A stretch of 64,000 nucleotides of DNA from Streptomyces sp. NRRL S-455 (GTDB lineage: Bacteria > Actinomycetota > Actinomycetes > Streptomycetales > Streptomycetaceae): the NCBI RefSeq assembly GCF_000717875.1, contig NZ_JOCT01000011.1, positions 248,001 to 312,000 of the forward strand. The letters are read 5' to 3'. Shown one piece after another: positions 16,321 to 23,719 of the stretch. The position numbers and the translations under genes were made by a program. The notes under the pieces were generated by a model that searched no databases, was not told where the DNA came from, and saw only the letters and a list, made by a program, of their open reading frames with translations. Positions within the stretch are counted from its first letter, which is position 1; each line of letters opens with the position of its first letter.

Positions 16321-17094
16321 ATGGCCTTGTCCATCTGGGAAGCAGTGGCGGTCTTCGCAGCGGGCATCGGAGCCGGCACGATCAACACCATCGTCGGCTC
16401 CGGCACCCTCATCACCTTCCCGGTGCTGCTCGCCACCGGACTGCCACCGATCACCGCCAACGTCTCCAACGCCCTCGGCCTCGTCCCCGGCTCCATCAGC
16501 GGAGCCATCGGCTACCGCGCCGAACTCCGCGGACAGGGCCGCCGGGCCTTGATCCTCGGTATCACCGCTCTCATCGGCGGACTCGGCGGCGCCGTCCTCC
16601 TGCTCGCCCTGCCCTCCGAGGCCTTCGACACGATCGTCCCCGTCCTGATCGCGCTCGCGCTCGTCCTCGTACTGCTCCAGCCACGCCTCGCCAGGGCCCT
16701 GCAGCGCCGCCGCGAGGACAACGGCACCCCCAGCCGCGCGCACGGCGGACCTGTCCTCATCGTCGGGCTGCTCCTCGCCAGCGCGTACGGCGGCTACTTC
16801 GGCGCCGCCCAGGGGATCATCTATCTCTCGTTGATGAGCCTGCTCCTGGACGAGAACCTGCAACGGGTCAACGCCGTCAAGAACATCCTCGGGGCCGTCG
16901 TCAACGGCGTCGCCGCCTGCTTCTTCCTCTTCGTCGCCGATTTCGACTGGACCGCGGTCCTGCTGATCGCCGTCGGCTCCGCCCTCGGCGGGCAGATCGG
17001 CGCCGGGGTCGGCCGCCGGCTCCCGCCCGCCGCCCTCCGAGCCGTCATCGTCGCCGTCGGGGTCATCGCCATCGTGCAGCTCCTGCTGCGCTGA
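16321..17094 (+). CDS. TSUP/TauE-SafE family membrane permease
   Basis: A roughly 257-residue permease with about eight membrane segments. Family markers are GIGAGTINTIVGSGTLITFP near residue 15, a second half with AYGGYFGAAQGIIYLSLMSL near 155, and GGQIGAGVGRRLPP near 230. TSUP proteins export or import sulfite, sulfonates or related anions; the substrate here is unknown. AAGGGAG at 16314-16320 directly abuts ATG 16321 but lies 6 bases before the in-frame TTG at 16327, so translation may really begin at the TTG (two residues shorter). Divergent from the sigma factor gene, convergent with the GntR regulator. Confidence 0.88.
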   Translation: MALSIWEAVAVFAAGIGAGTINTIVGSGTLITFPVLLATGLPPITANVSNALGLVPGSISGAIGYRAELRGQGRRALILGITALIGGLGGAVLLLALPSEAFDTIVPVLIALALVLVLLQPRLARALQRRREDNGTPSRAHGGPVLIVGLLLASAYGGYFGAAQGIIYLSLMSLLLDENLQRVNAVKNILGAVVNGVAACFFLFVADFDWTAVLLIAVGSALGGQIGAGVGRRLPPAALRAVIVAVGVIAIVQLLLR

Positions 17095-17127
17095 CCGCGG
17101 AAGCCCGGGGTAGGTCCGGCCGGTTGT

Positions 17128-17820
17128 CTACGAGGCGCCGTCGCGGTCCAGGTGTGCGCGCAGCCACTGCTCGGTGGTGCTGACGTGCAGGAGGGCGGCG
17201 GCCTGGGCGAGCCCTCCGTCGCCGGCGGCCAGTGCCTGGTAGATCGCCTCGTGCTCGACCAGCGTGCGGTCGGCGGCATGGTCGTCGACCAGTCCGCGCC
17301 AGACCCGTGCGCGCAGCGTCCGGCTCGCGATGCCCTCCAGCAGGGTGGCGAGCGTGGCGTTGCCGGTGGCCGCGATCACCGCCCGGTGGAAGGCGGCGTC
17401 GTGCTCGTTGAGCCGCTCCACGTCGTCGCGGGCCGCCCGCATCGCCTCCAGGTGTCGCTCCACCTCCGCGAGTTCGGCCGCCGAGATGCGGCTGGCGGCC
17501 AGTCCGGTGGCGACCGGCTCGAACAACCGGCGGACCTCGGTGAGCTCCAGCAGCGTGTCACCGCGCAGCAGCTCCACGGCGGATCCGACGCCGCTCAGCA
17601 GCACCTCCGGTTCCAGGCTGGTCACGTACGTGCCGTCGCCCCGCCGGATCTCCAGTACCCGCGAGACGACCAGCGCCTTCACCGCCTCCCGCATCAGATT
17701 GCGGGACAGCCCCAGCTCCGCGGCGAGCTGCTGCTCGGGGGGAAGCTTGGCCCCAGGCGGAAGCTCGCCCGACTGGACGAGGTCCCTGATGCGGTCGATG
17801 GCCTTGTCGGTCAGTGACAT
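17128..17820 (-). CDS. GntR-family (FadR subfamily, FCD domain) transcriptional regulator
   Basis: A 230-residue repressor-type regulator. An N-terminal winged helix (ELPPGAKLPPEQQLAAELGL, SRNLMREAVKALVVSRVLEI) is followed by an FCD ligand domain with the metal-site Asp/His pattern (LNEHDAAFHRAVIAATGN near residue 145, and DRTLVEHEAIYQAL). Starting at ATG 17820 gives GAGGAGGG 10 bases upstream. It is divergent from the L-fuconate dehydratase gene. A 22-bp near-perfect palindrome lies 48 bases upstream of its start. By context it probably senses L-fuconate, a fucose metabolite or another sugar acid. Confidence 0.87.
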   Translation of the reverse strand: MSLTDKAIDRIRDLVQSGELPPGAKLPPEQQLAAELGLSRNLMREAVKALVVSRVLEIRRGDGTYVTSLEPEVLLSGVGSAVELLRGDTLLELTEVRRLFEPVATGLAASRISAAELAEVERHLEAMRAARDDVERLNEHDAAFHRAVIAATGNATLATLLEGIASRTLRARVWRGLVDDHAADRTLVEHEAIYQALAAGDGGLAQAAALLHVSTTEQWLRAHLDRDGAS

Positions 17821-17867
17821 GCTTCGCCATCCCTCCTCGTGCGCGCCAGCCGACTGTAGCAATCGAT

Positions 17868-17889
17868 CCCATGTCTTCGAAGGCATGGG
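17868..17889. promoter_or_regulatory. Candidate operator of the GntR-type regulator
   Basis: A 22-bp palindrome, CCCATGT-CTTCGAAG-GCATGGG, with 10 of 11 pairs matched (only T74/G83 mispairs). It lies in the divergent intergenic region, 48 bases upstream of the regulator start. The left half CCCATGTC recurs exactly at 18008-18015, 29 bases before the fuconate dehydratase start. A repeated half-site on both promoters is what an autoregulated divergent operon would show. Confidence 0.55.
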
Positions 17890-17894
17890 GTGAC

Positions 17895-17939
17895 TCACCT
17901 GCGGCCGATCAGGTCGGCGATTCGCGTAATCGCAGGTGA
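17895..17939. promoter_or_regulatory. Nested dyads in the regulator/fucD intergenic region
   Basis: TCACCTGCG at 17895-17903 is repeated inverted as CGCAGGTGA at 17931-17939. The interval holds two further perfect dyads: GCCGA/TCGGC (17904-17908 with 17914-17918) and CGATT/AATCG (17918-17922 with 17928-17932). They are not followed by a T-run, so a terminator is unlikely. More probably these are protein-binding sites in the divergent promoter region. Confidence 0.4.
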
Positions 17940-18043
17940 TCCGGCTTAGCCACAGAAACTTCGATCGCAGGTATGGACACAACCGTTCGGCCGCGCGTTA
18001 AATCCGTCCCATGTCCAGTGCCTGTTGGGCCACAGGAAATGCG

Positions 18044-19351
18044 ATGACTGAAGTGATCAGCTCCGTCGAAGCGGTGGACGTACGGTTCCCGACCTCGCTC
18101 GAACTCGACGGCTCCGACGCCATGAACCCCGAACCCGACTATTCGGCCGCCTACGTGACGATCCGCACGAGCGGCGGCGGCAAGGGACACGGCCTGGCTT
18201 TCACCGTGGGGCGAGGCAACGACGTCGAGGTCGCGGCCGTTCGGGCCCTGGCCCCGCTGGTGGTGGGACTACCGGTGGAGGAGGTCCTGGGCGACCTCCA
18301 CGCCTTCTCCCGGCGGTTGACCGGCGACAGCCAACTGCGCTGGCTGGGACCGGAGAAGGGCGCCATTCACATGGCCGCCGCGGCGATCGTCAATGCGGTA
18401 TGGGACCTGTACGGGCGCCGCACCGGGAAGCCGGTCTGGCGGCTGCTGTCCGAGATGTCGCCTGAACAGCTGGTCGACCTGGTGGACTTCCGCTACCTCG
18501 AGGACGCGCTGACGCGCGACGAGGCCCTGGACATCCTGCTCCGCGCCGAGCCCGGCCGCGCCGAACGCACCGCGCACCTGCTGGAGCACGGCTACCCGGC
18601 CTACACCACCACGCCCGGCTGGCTCGGCTACGACGACGACAAGCTGGTGCGGCTGTCCAAAGAGGCGGTCGCCGACGGCTTCTCCCAGATCAAGCTGAAG
18701 GTGGGCGCCGACCGTGACGCCGACGTCCGCCGCCTGCGACTGGCCCGCCAAGCCGTCGGCCCGGACATCCGTATCGCTGTCGACGCCAATCAGGCATGGG
18801 GAGTTCAGCAGGCGATCGACTGGATGCGGTCCCTCGTCCCCTACGGCCCGTACTGGATCGAGGAACCCACCTCACCCGACGACGTGCTGGGACACGCTGC
18901 CGTCCGCAAGGCGCTGGCACCGGTCAAGGTGGCCACCGGCGAGCACACGCACAACCAGGTGATGTTCAAGCAGTTCCTCCAGGCCGGGGCGCTCGACGTC
19001 CTGCAGATGGACGCCAGCCGCACCGCCGGTGTCACCGAGAATGTCGCCATCCTGCTGCTGGCCGCCAAGTTCGGCGTGCCCGTCTGCCCGCACGCCGGCG
19101 GGGTCGGCCTGTGCGAAATGGTGCAGCACCTGGCGATGTTCGACTACGTGGCCGTCAGCGGCACCACGGAGGACCGCGTCATCGAGTACGTCGACCATCT
19201 GCACGAGCATTTCACCGACCCCGTGCGGATCCGGAACGGCCACTATCTCGCGCCGACCGCTCCAGGTATCAGCGCCGAAATGCGTCCGGCCTCCGTGGCG
19301 GCCCACCGCCACCCTGACGGTGCCGTGTGGCAGGGGGAGGCCGGCGCATGA
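18044..19351 (+). CDS. fucD: L-fuconate dehydratase (enolase superfamily)
   Basis: A 435-residue mandelate racemase/muconate lactonizing-type enzyme that dehydrates L-fuconate to 2-keto-3-deoxy-L-fuconate in the non-phosphorylative fucose pathway. The FucD signature [17 protein letters not shown] is at the N-terminus. Catalytic elements are the KxK motif IKLKVG near residue 217, metal ligands in [19 protein letters not shown] and VATGEHTHN, and the His in [13 protein letters not shown]. These match the known K/D/E/E/H set of FucD. ATG 18044 is preceded by AGGA with 7 bases spacing. The stop overlaps the start of a decayed SDR gene. It is the first gene of the fucoside-use operon. Confidence 0.9.
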   Translation: MTEVISSVEAVDVRFPTSLELDGSDAMNPEPDYSAAYVTIRTSGGGKGHGLAFTVGRGNDVEVAAVRALAPLVVGLPVEEVLGDLHAFSRRLTGDSQLRWLGPEKGAIHMAAAAIVNAVWDLYGRRTGKPVWRLLSEMSPEQLVDLVDFRYLEDALTRDEALDILLRAEPGRAERTAHLLEHGYPAYTTTPGWLGYDDDKLVRLSKEAVADGFSQIKLKVGADRDADVRRLRLARQAVGPDIRIAVDANQAWGVQQAIDWMRSLVPYGPYWIEEPTSPDDVLGHAAVRKALAPVKVATGEHTHNQVMFKQFLQAGALDVLQMDASRTAGVTENVAILLLAAKFGVPVCPHAGGVGLCEMVQHLAMFDYVAVSGTTEDRVIEYVDHLHEHFTDPVRIRNGHYLAPTAPGISAEMRPASVAAHRHPDGAVWQGEAGA

Positions 19352-19656
19352 GCATCGGCGCGCCCGCGTTCACGGGTCCGAGGAAGGCCTTCCCCACCTG
19401 CGTCTTCGGCATCGGCCCGGCCGTCGCGGGATTGCTCACCGCCCGAGGGGCCCCTGTCGCGCGCCTCGGCCCGTTCTTAGGCTCCGGCACCCGCGTCGAC
19501 CGCGGGAGCCGCCGGCATCGCTGACACCCCGTGGATCCATGGGACATCTGGTCACTGCCGACAAGGTGGCCGTGGCCGTCGCCCACCTCGGGGAGCCCGC
19601 TGTCGGCTCCACCACCGGCACGGCCTGCGCCGTGGACCGCGGACGCGGCACGGACT
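19348..19656 (+). pseudogene. Decayed SDR (fucose-pathway dehydrogenase) with internal deletion
   Basis: The ATG overlaps the fucD stop (ATGA). The first frame (19348-19524) reads like the start of a short-chain dehydrogenase: CVFGIGPAVAGLLTARGAPV matches the TG..SGIGRAVA..LAARGA.V core with the glycine motif degraded. A different frame from 19539 reads GHLVTADKVAVAVAHLGEPA then STTGTACAVDRG, which is the SDR C-terminus (usually ..EVA.AVA.LAS..AG..TG....VDGG). The central part including the YxxxK active site (about 190 residues) is missing, and the two ends are in different frames. The original was probably 2-keto-3-deoxy-L-fuconate or fucose dehydrogenase, which often neighbours fucD. Inference from pattern only. 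Confidence 0.65.
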
Positions 19657-19722
19657 GCGCGTGCCTCCGCGGCGCCAACCGAATCACGCCCCTCTCCGCA
19701 CGGCCAACAAGGAGGCATCGCA

Positions 19723-19812
19723 ATGCGCAGTTGGACCCATCTGCAGGCAGGGCCGTTGCCGCGGCCTGCCTGCCGCCCGGCACACGTGCGCCGCCCGGCC
19801 TTCGGAGTCTAG
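19723..19812 (+). CDS. Possible 29-residue leader ORF before the sugar transporter
   Basis: ATG 19723 is preceded by AAGGAGG with 7 bases spacing, a stronger ribosome binding site than that of many real genes here, and opens a 29-codon reading frame (beginning MRSWTHLQAG, ending RRPAFGV) whose TAG stop at 19810-19812 is two bases before the permease ATG. No homology is recognised. It may be a leader peptide coupling translation of the permease, or a chance ORF that kept the ribosome binding site of a gene lost in the adjoining deletion. Confidence 0.35.
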   Translation: MRSWTHLQAGPLPRPACRPAHVRRPAFGV

Positions 19813-19814
19813 GG

Positions 19815-20774
19815 ATGTCCCAGAACAGCGCGGCGAGGCCGCTCCGCGTGCCGAAGGTGAGCATGAGGCGCAGGGCCCGGCGCAGCTTCAGTCGTCACTG
19901 GACGCTGTATCTGCTGCTGCTGGTGCCGCTCGTACATCTCGCGGTCTTCAAGTACGTTCCCATGGCCAACGGGGTCATCGCCTTCAAGGACTACAACGTC
20001 GTCAAGGGCATCTGGGGCAGCGACTGGGCGGGAGTGCGGCACTTCCAGGCGATGTTCGACAACCCGGTCTTCTGGGATCTGGTGCGGAACACCTTCCTGT
20101 TGTCCCTCTACGCGGTGATCGCCGCCTTCCCGATCCCGATCATCCTGGCGCTGGCGCTGAACGAGATCCGGCAGGGTTTCTTCAAGCGCGCCGTGCAGAT
20201 GGTGACGTACGCGCCGTACTTCATCTCCACGGTGGTCGTGGTCTCGATGATCATCATGATCCTCTCCCCCAAGCTCGGACTGTTCAGCCACGTCTACGGC
20301 TTCTTCGGCGTGGACCGGGTCGACCTGCTGGCGGACGCGGACTACTTCCGGCACATCTACGTCTGGTCGGACATCTGGCAGACGGCGGGCTACTCGGCCG
20401 TGATCTATCTGGCCGCCCTGTCCGCCGTCGACCCTTCGCTGTACGAGGCGGCACGCGTCGACGGTGCCTCGCGGCTGCAGAAGATCTGGCACGTCGACCT
20501 GCCGAGCATCATGCCGACCGCGGTGATCATCCTCGTCCTGGCCGTCGGCAACATCATGGCGATCGGGTTCGAGAAGGCCTTCCTGCTGCAGAACCCGATG
20601 AACCTCAGCACATCGGAGATCATCGCCACCTACGTCTACAAGACCGGCCTGCTCAACGCCGACTTCAGCCAGGCGACCGCCGTGGGGCTCCTCAACTCCG
20701 TGGTCAACCTCGTCCTGCTCGTCCTCGTGAACTTCGCCGCCAAGCGGCTGACCGGAAGCGGGGTGTGGTCATGA
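19815..20774 (+). CDS. Sugar ABC transporter permease (LplB/CUT1 type)
   Basis: A 319-residue inner-membrane permease of the binding-protein-dependent sugar family, LplB branch. Six hydrophobic segments are visible; the EAA loop that docks the ATPase is YEAARVDGASRLQKIWHVDL near residue 213. GGAG lies 7 bases before ATG 19815. The stop overlaps the next permease gene in ATGA. No ATPase is encoded in the operon, as is usual for Streptomyces CUT1 importers, which share MsiK. Context with fuconate dehydratase and a GH95 fucosidase suggests it imports fucose or fuco-oligosaccharides. Confidence 0.9.
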   Translation: MSQNSAARPLRVPKVSMRRRARRSFSRHWTLYLLLLVPLVHLAVFKYVPMANGVIAFKDYNVVKGIWGSDWAGVRHFQAMFDNPVFWDLVRNTFLLSLYAVIAAFPIPIILALALNEIRQGFFKRAVQMVTYAPYFISTVVVVSMIIMILSPKLGLFSHVYGFFGVDRVDLLADADYFRHIYVWSDIWQTAGYSAVIYLAALSAVDPSLYEAARVDGASRLQKIWHVDLPSIMPTAVIILVLAVGNIMAIGFEKAFLLQNPMNLSTSEIIATYVYKTGLLNADFSQATAVGLLNSVVNLVLLVLVNFAAKRLTGSGVWS

Positions 20775-21775
20775 GCCAGCCGCAGATCACGGCGGTCACC
20801 GATCCGGAGGGCAATGACCGCGCGGCGGTACCGGCCGTCCCCCGGGTATCCCGCTCACCGCGTCTGCCCGTGCGCCGGCCGCACGGGAGCCGGCGGGTCC
20901 AGGAGACCCGGGTCGACCGGATGTTCCTGTTCTGCACCTACCTGCTGCTGTGCACCTTCCTGGCCGTCGTGCTGCTGCCGCTGCTGAACATCGTCGCCAG
21001 TTCCTTCAGCGACCCGACCGCGGTGTCGTCGGGACGGGTGCTGTTCTGGCCGGTGGACTTCTCGCTGCGCGGCTACGAGGTGGCACTCGGCGACCCGCAG
21101 ATCCTCACAGGCTTCCTCAACTCGCTCTTCTACACGGTCGTCGGCACCCTCATCAGCGTCACCCTCACCATCGCCCTCGCCTACCCCCTGTCCCGCAAGA
21201 GCCTGTGGGGACGCGGACCCGTCATGGGCGTGGTGGTCTTCACCATGCTGTTCTCCGGAGGCCTGATCCCCACCTACCTGGTGGTCCAGCAGCTCGGCAT
21301 GCTCGACACCCGCTGGTCCCTGGTCGTCCCGCAGGCCATCGGGGTCTGGCAGGTCGTCATCGCCAGCACCTACTTCCGGACGATGATCCCCGACGAGCTG
21401 TACGAGGCCGCCCAGCTCGACGGCTGTGGGGACCTGCGGTTCCTGTGGAAGGTCGCCCTTCCCCTGGCCAAGCCGATGATCGCGGTGGTGGCGCTGATGT
21501 ACGCCATCGCCCAGTGGAACTCGTACTTCGACGCCCTGATCTACCTCAAGGACGCCGACCTCTACCCGATCCAGCTGGTGCTGCGGAACATCCTCATCCT
21601 CAACACCAATCCCAACGGCGTCACGGACGCCGCGCAGATGCTGGAGCGTCAGCAGCTCGCCGACCTGCTCAAGTACTCCTTGATCGTCATCGCGAGCGTG
21701 CCCGTCCTGCTCATCTACCCCTTCGTCGCCCGGTACTTCACCAAGGGAATCATGATCGGCGCGATCAAGGGCTGA
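20771..21775 (+). CDS. Sugar ABC transporter permease (LplC/YtcP type)
   Basis: A 334-residue permease partner of the previous gene. A long hydrophilic N-terminus (about 55 residues) precedes the first membrane helix (FLFCTYLLLCTFLAVVLLPL). The EAA loop is YEAAQLDGCGDLRFLWKVAL near residue 215, and the protein ends with the conserved YFTKGIMIGAIKG of LplC/YtcP permeases. The start ATG 20771 overlaps the upstream stop by 4 bases. The two permeases form a heterodimer. Confidence 0.92.
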   Translation: MSQPQITAVTDPEGNDRAAVPAVPRVSRSPRLPVRRPHGSRRVQETRVDRMFLFCTYLLLCTFLAVVLLPLLNIVASSFSDPTAVSSGRVLFWPVDFSLRGYEVALGDPQILTGFLNSLFYTVVGTLISVTLTIALAYPLSRKSLWGRGPVMGVVVFTMLFSGGLIPTYLVVQQLGMLDTRWSLVVPQAIGVWQVVIASTYFRTMIPDELYEAAQLDGCGDLRFLWKVALPLAKPMIAVVALMYAIAQWNSYFDALIYLKDADLYPIQLVLRNILILNTNPNGVTDAAQMLERQQLADLLKYSLIVIASVPVLLIYPFVARYFTKGIMIGAIKG

Positions 21776-21865
21776 GCAGGTCCCGCCTCCCCCGCACCGT
21801 CTCCCCCGCGCCCGCGCCCCCCCACCTCCCCGCTCTCAATCCCCCTCATCCGAAGGGACTTCCCC

Positions 21866-23527
21866 ATGCCTCGTTCGCGTCCACTCACCACAGTGGCGGT
21901 CGCCGGGACGCTGCTCGGCACTCTGGCGGCCTGCACCGGTGGTTCGTCCGGCGACACCGACACGTCCAAGCCGCTCCCCACGGTCACCGGGAACCCGCCG
22001 GTCACCCTCAACGTCTTCGCCCCTCAGGCCGCGGACCAGAACCTCAAGACCAACCAGTTCACCAAGCTGATCAAGCGGAAGTTCAACATCACCATCAACT
22101 GGCAGACCACCACCCAGGACGGCGGTCCGGCCAAGGAAAAGCGCCAGATCTCGCTGGCCAGCGGCGACCTGCCCGACCTGTACCTGCTGATTCCCTGGGT
22201 CGACCAGTTCAGCCAGACCGAGCTCCTCAAGCTCTCCACCCAGGGCGTCATCCAGCCGCTGAACCAGTTGGTCGACCAGTACGGCCCCCACATCAAGAAG
22301 GCGTTCGCCGATGTCCCCGCCTACAAGCGAATGGCCACCGCCCCGGACGGCAAGATCTACGGAATGCCCCAGTGGGTCGACTGCTTCCACTGCTCGTACC
22401 CGTCCAAGCTGTGGATCAACAGCGCGTGGCTGAAGAAGCTGGGGCTGAAGCAACCGACGACCACGGACGAGTTCCGCGACGTGCTCCGCGCCTTCAAGAC
22501 CAAGGACCCCAACGGCAACGGAAAGGCCGACGAGGTGCCGCTGAGCGGGGACACCGGGGACACGATCATCCCGTACCTGATGAACGCGTTCATCAGCACC
22601 CCGAACGGCAACTTCACCCCCGCCACCAACCCGACCCTGGTCCTGAACGAGGGCAAGGCCGACATCCAGGCGGACAAGGAGGGCTGGCGCGAGGGCCTGA
22701 GGTACATCAAGTCGCTCTACGACGAAGGTCTGATCGACAGCAGCGTCTTCACCCAGAACGCGGAAGCCCTGATGAAGCTCGGCGACCACGCGGGCGAGGT
22801 GATCCTGGGCTCGGCGACGGTGATGCACCCCAGCATCTTCGTCACTCAGGGACAGAAGGACGGCCGCGACCGCGCGTACGACGCGCTGCCTCCGCTGACC
22901 GGCCCGGAGGGCAAGAGCTACACGACGCACACCTCACCGTCGGTGCCCGGAGCGACCTTCGTCCTCACGACCAAGGCCTCACAGACCGAGCAGATCCAGG
23001 CGATCAAGATGCTGGACTACATCTTCAGCCAAGAGGGTGAGCTCAACGGCATGTTCGGCCCGGAAGGCTGGGTCGAGCCCGGCCCGAAGGACGTCGCGCT
23101 CGACGAGAGCCTGAAGGTGCAGTACAAACGGGTTGAAACCCCGCCCGCCAACGGCAACTGGAACGCGCTGGCGCAGTACAACAACACCGCGCGGTTCCGC
23201 AACACACAGGCGGTGGCCAGGGACACCAAGTCTCCGGAGGGATACGAGCGCCGGCTCTTCGAGGCCACGAAGCTCTACGCCGGCCACGAGTCCAGGTCGA
23301 CGCCCGAATTTCCTTACGGAGAGGCGTGGATCGACCCGGCGAAGGCGAGCGAACTCGCCACGCTCCAGACGAACATCGGCACCTTCGTGCAGCAGAGCGC
23401 CGTGCAGTTCATCACCGGCAAGAAGTCCCTCGACTCCGACTGGGACGCGTACGTCGAGAACCTCGACCGGTTCGGGTTGAAGCGCTTCCTGGAGATCTAC
23501 CAGCAGGCCTACGACAAGACGCACTGA
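21866..23527 (+). CDS. Sugar ABC transporter solute-binding lipoprotein (LplA type)
   Basis: A 553-residue exported lipoprotein. The signal peptide ends in the lipobox LAAC (Cys near residue 23), followed by a Gly/Ser/Thr linker and a family 1 extracellular solute-binding fold. The large size (above 500 residues) and the sequence WVDCFHCSYPSKLWIN place it with the LplA-type proteins that pair with the two preceding permeases. It contains DPNGNGKADEVPLSG, a calcium-binding-like loop found in this family. It is the third component of the importer; the 90-base C-rich spacer after the permeases contains no clear terminator. Confidence 0.9.
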   Translation: MPRSRPLTTVAVAGTLLGTLAACTGGSSGDTDTSKPLPTVTGNPPVTLNVFAPQAADQNLKTNQFTKLIKRKFNITINWQTTTQDGGPAKEKRQISLASGDLPDLYLLIPWVDQFSQTELLKLSTQGVIQPLNQLVDQYGPHIKKAFADVPAYKRMATAPDGKIYGMPQWVDCFHCSYPSKLWINSAWLKKLGLKQPTTTDEFRDVLRAFKTKDPNGNGKADEVPLSGDTGDTIIPYLMNAFISTPNGNFTPATNPTLVLNEGKADIQADKEGWREGLRYIKSLYDEGLIDSSVFTQNAEALMKLGDHAGEVILGSATVMHPSIFVTQGQKDGRDRAYDALPPLTGPEGKSYTTHTSPSVPGATFVLTTKASQTEQIQAIKMLDYIFSQEGELNGMFGPEGWVEPGPKDVALDESLKVQYKRVETPPANGNWNALAQYNNTARFRNTQAVARDTKSPEGYERRLFEATKLYAGHESRSTPEFPYGEAWIDPAKASELATLQTNIGTFVQQSAVQFITGKKSLDSDWDAYVENLDRFGLKRFLEIYQQAYDKTH

Positions 23528-23719
23528 CCAGGGGTGGCCGGTGGCGTCGGGCGCCGCGGACGGGCACCGGCCGTCTCGGCCACGGCGCCCGCCCGGCCCG
23601 CTCCCCGTGCGAGGTCGACGACGACCCGGCGGAGCGCTCCCCGGGGCCCCGCACGGCCGTCCGTCTTCGCCGCCCCGCGTCGGCCCGTGACGCTCCTCCG
23701 CACGAAGGACAGGAAAACG

